64,000 nucleotides of DNA from GBS-DC sp964451985 (GTDB taxonomy: Bacteria; Armatimonadota; Fimbriimonadia; Fimbriimonadales; GBS-DC), in assembly GCA_964451985.1 (NCBI GenBank), contig CAYVKB010000003.1, forward strand, positions 1 to 64,000. Reading direction: 5' to 3'. A model generated the notes under the pieces. The model did not search any database and had not been told where the DNA came from. It was given only the letters and a program-made list of their open reading frames with translations. Position numbers and translations under genes: made by a program. The number at the start of each line of letters is the position of its first letter. Positions within the stretch are counted from its first letter, which is position 1. Positions 1-8,235 of the stretch are shown here, in pieces.

Positions 1-10
1 TGGGGTGGGT

Positions 11-73
11 TCGTCGGCGAGGACGCCGACGTTACGGGTGGGGTGTGCGTAGCGTCGGCGTCCCCGCCGACGA
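11..73. repeat. Paired GC-rich palindromes
   Basis: The arms 11-31 and 53-73 are inverted copies of each other over 21 bases with one mismatch, separated by a 21-base G/T-rich spacer. Each arm is itself a palindrome built from CGTCGGCG and CGCCGACG around a 4-base centre, and each is followed by a TACG-type tail (TTACG or CTACG read outward). The layout resembles the palindrome-plus-CTACG units inside the EpsI gene near 54975-55072. It may be a REP-like mobile repeat or a terminator for an upstream gene outside the window. Confidence 0.6.
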
Positions 74-119
74 TACACACGAGACTTCTTTTTATATCCA
101 AAAAATTGGGACTAAAGAC

Positions 120-158
120 CCATAGGAAATGAGGGACACTTTGCGTATTTTCCTATGG
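120..158 (+). promoter_or_regulatory. Hairpin in the leader of the DUF2339 gene
   Basis: CCATAGGAAA (120-129) is perfectly complementary to TTTCCTATGG (149-158), with a 19-base loop. The 3' arm shares its last two bases with the Shine-Dalgarno sequence GGAGGTG (157-163), so folding could hinder ribosome entry. The function is inferred from position only. Confidence 0.4.
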
Positions 159-169
159 AGGTGCAAGCC

Positions 170-1933
170 ATGTCGGACGATGTACGCCGTGAACTGGAAC
201 AGATTATGACGGAACTGAATGCGCTTTCGTATCGTGTGCGCGAGTTGGAGCGGCGAGTGGTTCTGGAGGGCGCAGCGCAGGCAGAGCCGCCCGCGCCTAT
301 ACCCGCACAACCAGCCGTCGAGACGCCTTCACTTCGTCCTGCTCAACCTGCACCGACGACTCTTCAAAAGGATGAACTCCACTCGTTCGAGCGCACCCTG
401 GGGGGCAAGATCGCTCTGTATACAGGCATCACGCTGATTTTGCTTTCGATGGCGTTCTTCTTGGGCTGGGCGTGGACGCGCCTTTCGCCCGAAGGTCGGC
501 TCGCGATGGGCTATCTGGGTGGGTTTTCGCTGGTTGGCTTGGGTGGCTTGGCGCGTCGCCGCTCGGAAAGCTGGTTCGTAGACGGCTTGATGGGCGCAGG
601 ATTGGCAGCGCTTTACCTGACCACCTGGGCGGGTTGGGGGCGGTATCAGTTGCTTAGTTTCGGATGGGCGTTTGGCGCGGTGATGCTCGTGACTGTATTC
701 GGGGTTGTGCTGGCGATGTGGCGCAATTCGCAGACGCTGGCGATTGTGGCGACGATGGGTGGGTTTGCTGCGCCTCTCTGGCTGCGCGGCGCAGGCGAAG
801 CGGGCAGCCCACTGAACTTTTTCGGCTACCTTACTGCACTGAATCTGGGCTTGCTGATCGTCGGCACTTGGCGCGCGTGGAGCGGGCAGCAGGTGGTGTG
901 CCTCGCTTCCACGATACTGCTGTTGTGGGGCTGGGCGCTGGAAAGCTACAAACCAGAGTTTCGCTTGCTCACGCTGGGGTTCATCACACTCTATTACCTG
1001 CTGTTTAGCGCGGCGTACTTCCTGCCCCACGCGCTGCGCCGAAAAAACATCAGCGAGTTCAGCCTCGCACAGTTCGTGATGGCAACGGTCGTTTATCTGC
1101 CTGCAGGCTATGGGCTATGGCGCGAGGCATGGGGCGACTATCCGGGCGCGTTATTAGCAAGTTTTGGCGGAATCTTTATACTCATTAGCCAGCTGATGTA
1201 CCGCCGGCAAGATGCCCCCGCCTCTATGACGCTTGCCACGTTGGGCGTGATTTGTCTCATAGCGGCAGTTGCGGTGCAGTTCCAGCCCGCAGTGCAAGTT
1301 TTCTTGTACAGCCTGTTCGCAGCGGCGTTGCTGCTTGTGGGGCTGCGCTACGAGTTGCGCCTAATGTATGCGTTTGGAATGCTGCTGGCGTTCGGCGCGG
1401 CGATTGCCCTGTGGGCAACGGTGATAGAGCCGATTCGCACCGAGCTGGTGCTACTTAATGAGCACGGCGTGGCGTGGATAGGTTGGATGACAGGCGTGAG
1501 TGTGTCGCTGTATGCGCTGAGCCGCCACTTGAAGGCGCATGCGGTCTCGCCGCTGGATGGGCTGTTCCCCCGAAACGCGCTTGCACTGGTGGGCGCGCTG
1601 GGCTTGGTGATTGCGTTTGCATGGTTCAGCGCGGAGCAGACGCTCTATACCTTTGAGTTGCAAGGCAAGCGCGGCGCACCATTGGCGCACCTGCTCGTGT
1701 CGCTGGAGTGGACGCTGCTCGGCGCGGGGCTGCATATCGGCGGCGTGCAGCACGCCATCCGTGCCCTGCGCTTGATGGGGCTGAGCATGCTCGCCCTCAC
1801 CACTTGTAAACTGTTCCTGTACGACCTAAGCTTTCTGGAGATGCCCTATCGCGCGCTCAGCTTCGCAGGCTTAGGACTCGCGCTAATAGGCGTGGCGTGG
1901 TTGTACACTCGACTCGAACGGGTGGAGGCATGA
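170..1933 (+). CDS. DUF2339 family polytopic membrane protein
   Basis: A 587-residue inner-membrane protein of the DUF2339 family, for which no activity is established. Residues 1-30 are charged and heptad-like (probable coiled coil) and 31-70 are a Pro/Ala-rich linker. From about residue 80 to the end the chain is almost continuous hydrophobic helices, roughly 14 by eye. Another ATG lies at 155, but GGAGGTG at 157-163 is 6 bases before the ATG at 170, so I start there. An inverted repeat at 120-158 touches the ribosome-binding site. The next gene has its own promoter, so this one is probably transcribed alone. The family assignment is fairly sure; the role is unknown. Confidence 0.85.
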   Translation: MSDDVRRELEQIMTELNALSYRVRELERRVVLEGAAQAEPPAPIPAQPAVETPSLRPAQPAPTTLQKDELHSFERTLGGKIALYTGITLILLSMAFFLGWAWTRLSPEGRLAMGYLGGFSLVGLGGLARRRSESWFVDGLMGAGLAALYLTTWAGWGRYQLLSFGWAFGAVMLVTVFGVVLAMWRNSQTLAIVATMGGFAAPLWLRGAGEAGSPLNFFGYLTALNLGLLIVGTWRAWSGQQVVCLASTILLLWGWALESYKPEFRLLTLGFITLYYLLFSAAYFLPHALRRKNISEFSLAQFVMATVVYLPAGYGLWREAWGDYPGALLASFGGIFILISQLMYRRQDAPASMTLATLGVICLIAAVAVQFQPAVQVFLYSLFAAALLLVGLRYELRLMYAFGMLLAFGAAIALWATVIEPIRTELVLLNEHGVAWIGWMTGVSVSLYALSRHLKAHAVSPLDGLFPRNALALVGALGLVIAFAWFSAEQTLYTFELQGKRGAPLAHLLVSLEWTLLGAGLHIGGVQHAIRALRLMGLSMLALTTCKLFLYDLSFLEMPYRALSFAGLGLALIGVAWLYTRLERVEA

Positions 1934-1965
1934 GTGTAGCAGGAATCCCCTGTTCCATCGTGTAT

Positions 1966-1971
1966 TATAAT
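1966..1971 (+). promoter_or_regulatory. -10 box (TATAAT), leaderless type
   Basis: A perfect TATAAT ends 5 bases before the ATG at 1977, so transcription should start at or next to the start codon. It is one of the few boxes in the window not preceded by GG. No TTGACA-like -35 is seen at normal spacing. Confidence 0.6.
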
Positions 1972-1976
1972 CGCCG

Positions 1977-3926
1977 ATGCTACGTTGGGTGTTCAGCTTG
2001 GGGTTTTGGATGGCGTTGCTCTTATTGTGGGGGCAGCCGCCTGTAGAGATGCGGGTGCAGCCGCTGCTGGGTGAGACGCCCGCCTTGAACGGCGCGTTCC
2101 CGATTGCAGTACAACTGGAGTCGAAGTCGGGCAACTATCAGGGGATGTTGAGCGTGTCGGTGGTCGGGTTCGGCTACCGACGCGAGTATCAGTATCCCGT
2201 GGATCTGCCAGCAGGCTCGCGCAAGGTGATTATTGCCACGCCAATTGTCGGTCGCTTTGTTGAGCAGGCTACAGTGCGCTTCACGGCGCGGGGGGTGAAT
2301 CTGGAATCGAAGCAGCCGGTACGCAACATTCTGGAGATTGACCAGCTCGCCGTGCTGGTGGGGGATGCGATTGGCGGGCTGAGCGTGCTGGAGCAGGTGC
2401 GCACGATTGAAAATCCTACGATTGAGGACTACCGCACACGCCGCGCGGCTCGGGGCAACTACAAGGTCGCCTACTGCCGCCCGGAGCTGTTCCCGGAGCA
2501 GGTGACTGCGCTGAGCGGGGCGCAACTCATCGTGCTGGGCGCGGGCGCGGAACGGCTGCGTGCGGAGCAGTGGAATGCCTTACGCCAGTGGGCGATGATG
2601 GGCGGCGTGCTGGTTGTCCCGGGTGGCGCAGGCGCAGTGTACCTACAAAATCCTGCTCTGCGCGAGTTGCTGCCTGTGGAACCGCAGGGCACACGCACAG
2701 TCAGCTCACTCTATGCTATCGGCGAGTGGACAGGTGCACGTCCCCCGTCAGGTGCGGCAACTATCACGCGGGCAGTGCGTAGGTCAGGCAGCGTATTGCT
2801 GGCGCAGGACGGGCTGCCGATAATCGCCGTGCGCCCCTATGGCTTGGGTATGATCCTGTTTCTGGCGTTCAATCCACTGGAGTCTCCCCTGCGCGAGTAC
2901 AACGCCCTCGCACGGATGTGGCAAAACCTGCTGCAGCAGGCGGCTTCCTTCACGCCCAGTTTCACAATTGCCTCCATCCATCAGAATCAGGGCGGCAATC
3001 AGTACGACCGCTGGGGGCAGTTGCAAACTGCCTCCGACATAGAAATCAAGCCGCCCAGCGTCGCGCTGATAATCGTACTGCTCAGCGTCTACTTTATGCT
3101 GGTTGTACCCGTGAACTACTGGGTGCTGAAGCGGCTGCGTGCGCTGGACTGGGCGTGGCTTATCACGCCGCTGATTGCGGTGGTGTTTGTGGGTGTGCTG
3201 TGGCAGCTGGCGAGCGATTTGTACCGCAAGTCGCTCTCCAGTCGCGTGCACACGCTGATTGTGGCGCAATCGGGTAGTCCCGAAGCGTACACGATTAATA
3301 GCGCGCTCTTCTTCTTCCCTCGTGCGGGGTTATTTGATTTGCAGTTCGACCAGAGCGATATGGTGGAGGTAGGCATCGACGAGGATTATGGTGCAGGTGT
3401 ACAGGCTACAACGGTGCGCACGGTGCAAGGCGAGTCGACGCGCGTGGAGGGCTATCGTGTCACGAACCTCAGCTTCCAGTGGTTCCGCTACACGCGCTCG
3501 GTGCAGTTGCAGGGGCAGGTGGAGGGCGCGCTGCGCATCGAACGGCGCAACGGTCAAACCCGTGTCTCGGGCAAACTGCGCAACAGATTGCCTTACATGC
3601 TGACCAACGTGCGCATCCTCACGCCCGAAGGCGAACTAACCGTCTCCGACCTACCCCCACGCCAGACCGTGGAGGTTAACTCCAAGCGGTTGCAGCCACT
3701 GCCCGCGCCCGCCGCTCTGAGCTGGAGCGGCAGCTTGTACCAGACGCCTTCGCTCTCCACTGAGGCGTTGCTGGCTGCGATGCTGGAGCAGCGCGAGTAT
3801 AAAGGCGTAGCATTCCTCGTCGCACGGGCGAATGAACCGGTACTGACGCCCGAACTGACCACCGCGACTGACCAATCGGCTCAAGTGACCTATCTGATTA
3901 GCCTACCGCTGGAGGGCGCACAATGA
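1977..3926 (+). CDS. Membrane protein with GATase-like domain, ABC exporter-linked
   Basis: A 649-residue protein. Residues 1-20 form a signal or anchor helix, followed by a beta-rich segment (about 25-115). Residues about 125-300 resemble a class I glutamine-amidotransferase-like fold: an opening VLVGD strand, then LIVLGAG and a GGVLVVPGG turn. I see no Cys-His-Glu triad, so it is probably non-catalytic. Two membrane helices follow near 365-415, then a C-terminal beta-rich domain. The stop codon overlaps the start of the permease gene (ATGA at 3923-3926), so the two are translationally coupled. By context it is an accessory subunit of the ABC-2 exporter downstream, with an arrangement like gliding or efflux systems. 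Substrate unknown. Confidence 0.75.
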   Translation: MLRWVFSLGFWMALLLLWGQPPVEMRVQPLLGETPALNGAFPIAVQLESKSGNYQGMLSVSVVGFGYRREYQYPVDLPAGSRKVIIATPIVGRFVEQATVRFTARGVNLESKQPVRNILEIDQLAVLVGDAIGGLSVLEQVRTIENPTIEDYRTRRAARGNYKVAYCRPELFPEQVTALSGAQLIVLGAGAERLRAEQWNALRQWAMMGGVLVVPGGAGAVYLQNPALRELLPVEPQGTRTVSSLYAIGEWTGARPPSGAATITRAVRRSGSVLLAQDGLPIIAVRPYGLGMILFLAFNPLESPLREYNALARMWQNLLQQAASFTPSFTIASIHQNQGGNQYDRWGQLQTASDIEIKPPSVALIIVLLSVYFMLVVPVNYWVLKRLRALDWAWLITPLIAVVFVGVLWQLASDLYRKSLSSRVHTLIVAQSGSPEAYTINSALFFFPRAGLFDLQFDQSDMVEVGIDEDYGAGVQATTVRTVQGESTRVEGYRVTNLSFQWFRYTRSVQLQGQVEGALRIERRNGQTRVSGKLRNRLPYMLTNVRILTPEGELTVSDLPPRQTVEVNSKRLQPLPAPAALSWSGSLYQTPSLSTEALLAAMLEQREYKGVAFLVARANEPVLTPELTTATDQSAQVTYLISLPLEGAQ

Positions 3927-4828
3927 GGCACAGACACGAGAATCCGCTGCTCCGGTATCAAATGTTCGGTTTCACGGTGAATCGTTGGAAGCGTCAACCC
4001 CTGCTCTATGGCGCAGTGTTTGGGGGTGTCGCGCTGGTGTACCTGATGGTGTACCAGCTGCTTCGCTACAACGAGGTAGGAATCGGCGGCTCCCTTGGCT
4101 TAGCCCTCTTTTTCATGTGCCTCGCTGCGCCGCTGATGGCGTACAACCTGTTCTCGCTGGAGTACGAAAGGCATACCTGGGAGTCACTCGCCCTCACGCG
4201 CCTTACGGCGAAAGAGATTCTCTGGGGTAAGTGGGGAGCAGCGCTCGCGCGCGTGGCAGTGTTGACACTGCTCTTCATTCCGATACTGCTCGCCAGCTAC
4301 GGCGCGTCTGGCTCGATCTTTGTGCCCCCCTCCAGAACTGGGCAGTACGACAATTACACCTTTTTCGCTGCGATTGCAGTGCTTTTCAGTTGGGGCGCGC
4401 TGCTGGTCTCGCTGGGTATGTGGCTCTCGTTCAAGCTCAAACGCACCCTAAGCACAGCCTCCGCACTCTACGCAGGGCAAGTGTTTGTGCTGCTGCTACT
4501 ACCTAGCCTCTACTCGATTTTCAGCTACGACTACGGTTATAACTTCGATCTGTTGATGGGCATCAACAGCTACGCGGACGGGTTCGCTTGGTGGGTTGTA
4601 ACGCTACTGCATCCGCGCGCGTTGCTTTACCTGAATCCGATTTATGTTAGTTCCGGACTGGGTTCCATGGTCGACGTTGAGACCTGGAGGTATGCCGATT
4701 ACCAAAGCCGCGCCATAGGGTTATATTACGTAGGCTGGGGCTTCGCGCACAGCCTGATTTATCAGGGGCTGGCTGCGCTGTTTGCAGGATTCACCTATCG
4801 CGGGCTGAAAATTGCTTGGCGCAAATAG
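3923..4828 (+). CDS. ABC-2 type transporter permease
   Basis: A 301-residue integral membrane protein. Helices lie near residues 28-48, 57-77, 108-130, 146-170, 182-202 and at the C-terminus (about 270-292), as in ABC-2 permeases. A cytosolic segment reading YERHTWESLALTRLTAKEIL precedes the third helix and resembles the coupling segment of these permeases. The ATG overlaps the upstream stop (ATGA), and the ATPase gene starts 11 bases downstream, so the three genes form one operon. Substrate cannot be inferred. Confidence 0.82.
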   Translation: MRHRHENPLLRYQMFGFTVNRWKRQPLLYGAVFGGVALVYLMVYQLLRYNEVGIGGSLGLALFFMCLAAPLMAYNLFSLEYERHTWESLALTRLTAKEILWGKWGAALARVAVLTLLFIPILLASYGASGSIFVPPSRTGQYDNYTFFAAIAVLFSWGALLVSLGMWLSFKLKRTLSTASALYAGQVFVLLLLPSLYSIFSYDYGYNFDLLMGINSYADGFAWWVVTLLHPRALLYLNPIYVSSGLGSMVDVETWRYADYQSRAIGLYYVGWGFAHSLIYQGLAALFAGFTYRGLKIAWRK

Positions 4829-4839
4829 AGGGGATAGCG

Positions 4840-5766
4840 ATGCTGGATGTCAAGGGGCTACGCAAGGAGTATGGAGAGCTGGTCGCCGTGCGCGACATCT
4901 ATTTTCAACTCCATCCGGGCGATGTGTTCGGCTTCATTGGTCCGAACGGCGCAGGCAAAACCACCACCATCAAGATGCTCGCTACGCTGCTGGAGCCGAC
5001 TGCCGGTACGGCAACGCTAAATGGTATCGATATCGTGCGCAAGCCCGAAGAAGTGCGCCCCCTGCTGGGCTATATGCCCGACTTCTTCGGACTGTACGAG
5101 GGTATCACCGTCACGGAGTATCTGGAGTTTTTCGCGGCGGCGTACCGCATTCCGAAAGCGCAACGCCAAGTGATTATCGACAACGTACTGGAGCTAACCG
5201 ACCTCACAGTCAAAAAAGACGCCTATGTGGAGACCCTCTCGCGCGGGATGCAGCAGCGGTTGTGCCTTGCCAAGAGCCTCGTGCATGACCCGATTCTGCT
5301 GCTGCTGGACGAACCGGCCTCCGGCTTAGACCCCCGTGCACGCATCGAAATCAAGGAACTCATCCGCGAGCTGGGGGCGATGGGCAAAATTGTGCTGGTC
5401 TCCTCACACATTCTGCCAGAGCTGGCGGATTTCTGCAACAAGATTGGCATCATCGAGAAGGGCGAGCTGCTGGTGTGGGGCGCGGTAGACGAGATTGTGG
5501 AGCAGCTACAGGCGAACCGCGTGCTGGAAATTAGACCACTGGGCGATGCCGAACCGCTAATTCAACGACTCGAACGCGAAGCGCACGTGCACGGCGTTGA
5601 GACGCGCAATGGCAGCCTCTATGTGCATTTTGCGGGCGGGCTGGAGGAACAAGCCGATTTACTTGCTTCACTCATCCGCGAAGGCTACCGAATCGCCGCC
5701 TTCCACGAGGAGTCGATCGACCTCGAGGATGTGTTTATGCAAATCACCAAAGGCGAAGTGAGTTAA
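4840..5766 (+). CDS. ABC transporter ATP-binding protein
   Basis: A 308-residue ATPase driving the permease encoded just upstream. Seen in order: Walker A GPNGAGKTT near residue 36, the Q-loop region, signature LSRGMQQR near residue 135, Walker B LLLLDEPASGLD near 155, and the switch histidine in VSSHILPE near 190. All catalytic residues are intact. The C-terminal 80 residues are the extra domain common in ABC-2 exporters of the NatA/CcmA type. The ATG at 4840 is preceded by GAGGGG at 4828-4833; an in-frame ATG at 4816 inside the permease gene lacks such a site. A stem-loop follows at 5894-5923. Confidence 0.9.
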   Translation: MLDVKGLRKEYGELVAVRDIYFQLHPGDVFGFIGPNGAGKTTTIKMLATLLEPTAGTATLNGIDIVRKPEEVRPLLGYMPDFFGLYEGITVTEYLEFFAAAYRIPKAQRQVIIDNVLELTDLTVKKDAYVETLSRGMQQRLCLAKSLVHDPILLLLDEPASGLDPRARIEIKELIRELGAMGKIVLVSSHILPELADFCNKIGIIEKGELLVWGAVDEIVEQLQANRVLEIRPLGDAEPLIQRLEREAHVHGVETRNGSLYVHFAGGLEEQADLLASLIREGYRIAAFHEESIDLEDVFMQITKGEVS

Positions 5767-5893
5767 TCGTCGCTAATTAATGCGTACCCCCTAAAGAACG
5801 CTTGTGCCCCTGCCGATAATTACCAGTGGCGAGAGGGTACAGGTTGACCTTAGAACCTCCCGATTAAACTTGGTCGCACCTCCCCTACCCCTG

Positions 5894-5923
5894 GAGAGGC
5901 GGGTTCCTCCCCACCCGCCTCTC
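5894..5923 (+). terminator. Stem-loop, probable terminator of the ABC operon
   Basis: GAGAGGCGGG (5894-5903) pairs perfectly with CCCGCCTCTC (5914-5923) across a 10-base loop. The following bases (GCTATCTTA) are only weakly T-rich, so termination may be Rho-independent but inefficient. Confidence 0.55.
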
Positions 5924-5937
5924 GCTATCTTAAAAAT

Positions 5938-5968
5938 CCCCCTGCGGAAAGTGCTACGCCGCAGGGGG
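5938..5968 (-). terminator. Stem-loop with T-tract on the minus strand
   Basis: CCCCCTGCGG (5938-5947) pairs perfectly with CCGCAGGGGG (5959-5968). The A-tract at 5932-5936 gives a T-tract on the minus strand, so as an intrinsic terminator it works leftward. No minus-strand gene is seen here, so it may block antisense transcripts. Confidence 0.5.
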
Positions 5969-6136
5969 TGTGGCGGTGGCGCTGGACGGTGCTGATGAGA
6001 GTCGTTCAAAGCATCGCCGCCTCTGCAGCGCCTCCGCTTGGGGTTTCCCCCGCGCCTACTTTGATTATGCCGTTTACCTCTGCAACGCCGCTCTGTGCAT
6101 ATACGGGGAACTTTTGAAATCTCGCACGCTTACGGG

Positions 6137-6142
6137 TATAAT
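6137..6142 (+). promoter_or_regulatory. cysS promoter, GG-TATAAT
   Basis: TATAAT preceded by GG, ending 7 bases before the cysS ATG at 6150. TTGAAA at 6114-6119 has the ideal 17-base spacing, the best -35 among these promoters. Predicts a leaderless mRNA. Confidence 0.7.
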
Positions 6143-6149
6143 CCGCGAT

Positions 6150-7574
6150 ATGGCGGAGCTACTCCTCTACAACACTCTGACGCGTGCGGAAGAGCCGTTC
6201 AACCCGCGCGAGCCGGGTAAAGTCTCTATCTATGCTTGTGGACTGACCCCGCAAGCCCCCGCCCACGTAGGGCACATGCGCGGCGTGGTCGTGATGGACA
6301 TCGTTGGACGCTGGCTCGAACAACTCGGCTACGAGGTTAACTTTGTGCAGAACTTCACCGATATCGACGACAAAATCATCCGCCGTGCAAGCGAGGAAGG
6401 CATCACCACCACCGAGGTCGCCGAGAAGTATAGTAAGATGTACGTGGAGGACGCCGAAGCGCTGGGCGTGCGCCTGCCTCGCTTCGTGAAGGTCACCGAG
6501 AACATGGATGCCATCATCGAGATGGTACAACGCCTCGTGGATGACGGCTACGCTTATGTGGTAGACGGAGATGTGTACTTCGAGGTAAACAAGTTCCCCG
6601 AATACGGCAAGCTGTCGGGGCGCAGTGTGGAGGAGATGCAGGCAGGCGCGCGGATTGAAGTGGACGAGCGAAAGCGCAATCCCGAAGACTTCGCCCTGTG
6701 GAAAGCCGCCAAACCCGGTGAGCCTGCATGGGACAGTCCGTGGGGCAAGGGGCGTCCGGGCTGGCATATTGAATGCTCCGCGCTCAGCCTCAAGTATCTC
6801 GGCGCGGCGTTCGACATCCACGCGGGCGGTATGGACCTAATCTTCCCCCACCACGAGAACGAAATCGCGCAGTCGGAGGCATACCTGCACTGTGAGCGAC
6901 CGTTCGCCCGCTACTGGCTGCACTGGGGACCTGTGCGCCTGCGTCAGGAGAAGATGTCCAAATCCACGGGCGTGGTCGTGCCCATCCGCGAGCTGCGCCA
7001 ACAGTACGAACCTGCTGTGATACGCTACTTCCTACTGACAGTGCATTACCGCACGCCGCTGGAGTTCTCGTATGAGCGGTTGGACGAGGCGAAAGCCGCA
7101 CTGGAGCGCATCCGCACGGCGTACCAGCGTGGGCAGGCGTTCCTGCGCGAGCACGGGGGCGCAACTGCTGACTCCATCGTCGCTGAGCCGTACGTGCAGC
7201 AGTTCCGTGCCGCGATGAACCACGACTTCAACACGGCGCAGGCGCTGGCGGCGGTGTTTGAGATTGTGCGCGAGGTTAACACGCGCCTGAATACGCCTGA
7301 ACTCACCTCCAAACCCGAAACGCCCGCCGAACTTGCGGGCTTGCTGGACGCCCTCCAGTGGATGATGGAGCATGTGCTGGGCGTGTCGCTGAGTATCCCT
7401 GCTACCGTGCAAAGCGAAACCTTAGAGCAGTTAATGCAGCGTGTGATTGCGTGGCGACAGGAGCTGCGTACTCGCAAACTCTACGATCTCGCCGACCGCA
7501 TCCGCGACGACCTCAAAGCGATGGGCATCCTGATGGAGGATAGTCCGCAAGGCACTACTTGGCGTATGGGCTAA
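6150..7574 (+). CDS. cysS: Cysteinyl-tRNA synthetase
   Basis: A 474-residue class I aminoacyl-tRNA synthetase charging tRNA-Cys in the cytoplasm. Seen: the first zinc-ligand Cys in IYACGLTPQAPAHVGHMRG, a segment that also carries the HIGH-like motif HVGH; WHIECSALS with the second Cys; HHENEIAQSE with the remaining zinc ligands; and KMSKSTG, the KMSKS loop. The C-terminal part is the DALR-like anticodon-binding helical domain. The length fits the family. An in-frame start exists at 5970, but the protein family begins at MAELLLYNTL, and the promoter TATAAT lies only 7 bases before 6150, so I place the start there. Confidence 0.96.
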   Translation: MAELLLYNTLTRAEEPFNPREPGKVSIYACGLTPQAPAHVGHMRGVVVMDIVGRWLEQLGYEVNFVQNFTDIDDKIIRRASEEGITTTEVAEKYSKMYVEDAEALGVRLPRFVKVTENMDAIIEMVQRLVDDGYAYVVDGDVYFEVNKFPEYGKLSGRSVEEMQAGARIEVDERKRNPEDFALWKAAKPGEPAWDSPWGKGRPGWHIECSALSLKYLGAAFDIHAGGMDLIFPHHENEIAQSEAYLHCERPFARYWLHWGPVRLRQEKMSKSTGVVVPIRELRQQYEPAVIRYFLLTVHYRTPLEFSYERLDEAKAALERIRTAYQRGQAFLREHGGATADSIVAEPYVQQFRAAMNHDFNTAQALAAVFEIVREVNTRLNTPELTSKPETPAELAGLLDALQWMMEHVLGVSLSIPATVQSETLEQLMQRVIAWRQELRTRKLYDLADRIRDDLKAMGILMEDSPQGTTWRMG

Positions 7575-7589
7575 AACCGCTCCCTTAGG

Positions 7590-7595
7590 TACACT
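7590..7595 (+). promoter_or_regulatory. -10-like box GG-TACACT
   Basis: TACACT preceded by GG, ending 9 bases before the ATG at 7605. A weaker variant of the window-wide promoter motif. Confidence 0.45.
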
Positions 7596-7604
7596 AACGG
7601 CGCT

Positions 7605-8093
7605 ATGCGAATTGGCGTCCTGTCGGATACGCACGACCATCTGGGCTACCTCCGCCGCGCAGTGGACGCGCTGAATGACCTGCAAGTGGAACTGGTACTA
7701 CACGCGGGCGACTACGTTGCGCCGTTCGTGGTGAACGAACTATCGCGCCTGCCCTGTCGCTTACTGGGTATCTTTGGCAACAACGACGGCGAGCGCGTTG
7801 GGCTGACCAAGCGCATCAGCGAGATTGGGCAGGTGCAAGTGCAGCCCCTGTGTTTGGAGCTGGAGGGGTGTCGCTTCGCGATGGTGCATGAGCCGGAGCC
7901 TGTGGAGGCATTCGCCCGTAGCGGTTTGTATGACCTCGTGATATACGGGCACACACATCAGCAGGAACTGCGCGCTTTGAACGAATGCCTCATTCTCAAT
8001 CCCGGTGAGGTCTGCGGTTGGCTCACGGACAATCCCACCTGTGCGATTGTCACGCTACCCGAGAAACAGGTGGATGTTATCACTCTGCGTTAG
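7605..8093 (+). CDS. YfcE-like metallophosphoesterase
   Basis: A 162-residue calcineurin-like phosphodiesterase of the YfcE/MJ0936 family, probably dimetal and cytoplasmic. Motifs in order: SDTHDH (metal ligands D and H), HAGDYV, GNNDGE (the GNHE position, here with N in place of H), MVHE in place of the usual GH, and YGHTHQQ. The full set of active-site blocks is present and the length is typical. The physiological substrate of these small phosphodiesterases is mostly unknown. It lies 30 bases after cysS with a possible promoter of its own and converges on the acyl-CoA dehydrogenase gene. Confidence 0.88.
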   Translation: MRIGVLSDTHDHLGYLRRAVDALNDLQVELVLHAGDYVAPFVVNELSRLPCRLLGIFGNNDGERVGLTKRISEIGQVQVQPLCLELEGCRFAMVHEPEPVEAFARSGLYDLVIYGHTHQQELRALNECLILNPGEVCGWLTDNPTCAIVTLPEKQVDVITLR

Positions 8094-8155
8094 AGACTGT
8101 TTGGGATTGTCTAAGGAAGCGGTTTTGCCCACACCTAACGCACAACACTGGAGAG

Positions 8156-8212
8156 CGAGCCGTCCATCTTTCAGTCTCCGCGCAGTGCGAAGATTGAAAA
8201 AAAGACGGCTCG
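8156..8212. terminator. Long hairpin between convergent genes
   Basis: CGAGCCGTC (8156-8164) pairs with GACGGCTCG (8204-8212), and TTTCAGTCT (8169-8177) continues the pairing with AGATTGAAA (8191-8199) through one G-T wobble. A run of seven A (8197-8203) lies inside the 3' side. The place between convergent genes suggests a two-way terminator. Confidence 0.55.
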
Positions 8213-8235
8213 TTCAAAGGGAGATGAGTTTCCGA

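Larger units (their letters stand above)
5767..6149. other. Intergenic region, no gene
   Basis: 383 bases between the ABC ATPase gene and cysS. It holds two strong stem-loops (5894-5923 and 5938-5968), then about 130 bases with no convincing feature, then the cysS promoter (TTGAAA 6114-6119, TATAAT 6137-6142). The cysS reading frame stays open through 5970-6149, but there is no ribosome-binding site and no homology there. Confidence 0.7.

Noticed and set aside
5970..6149. 60-codon N-terminal extension of cysS
   Set aside because: No homology to the synthetase family, and the promoter sits inside it, 7 bases before the family start.
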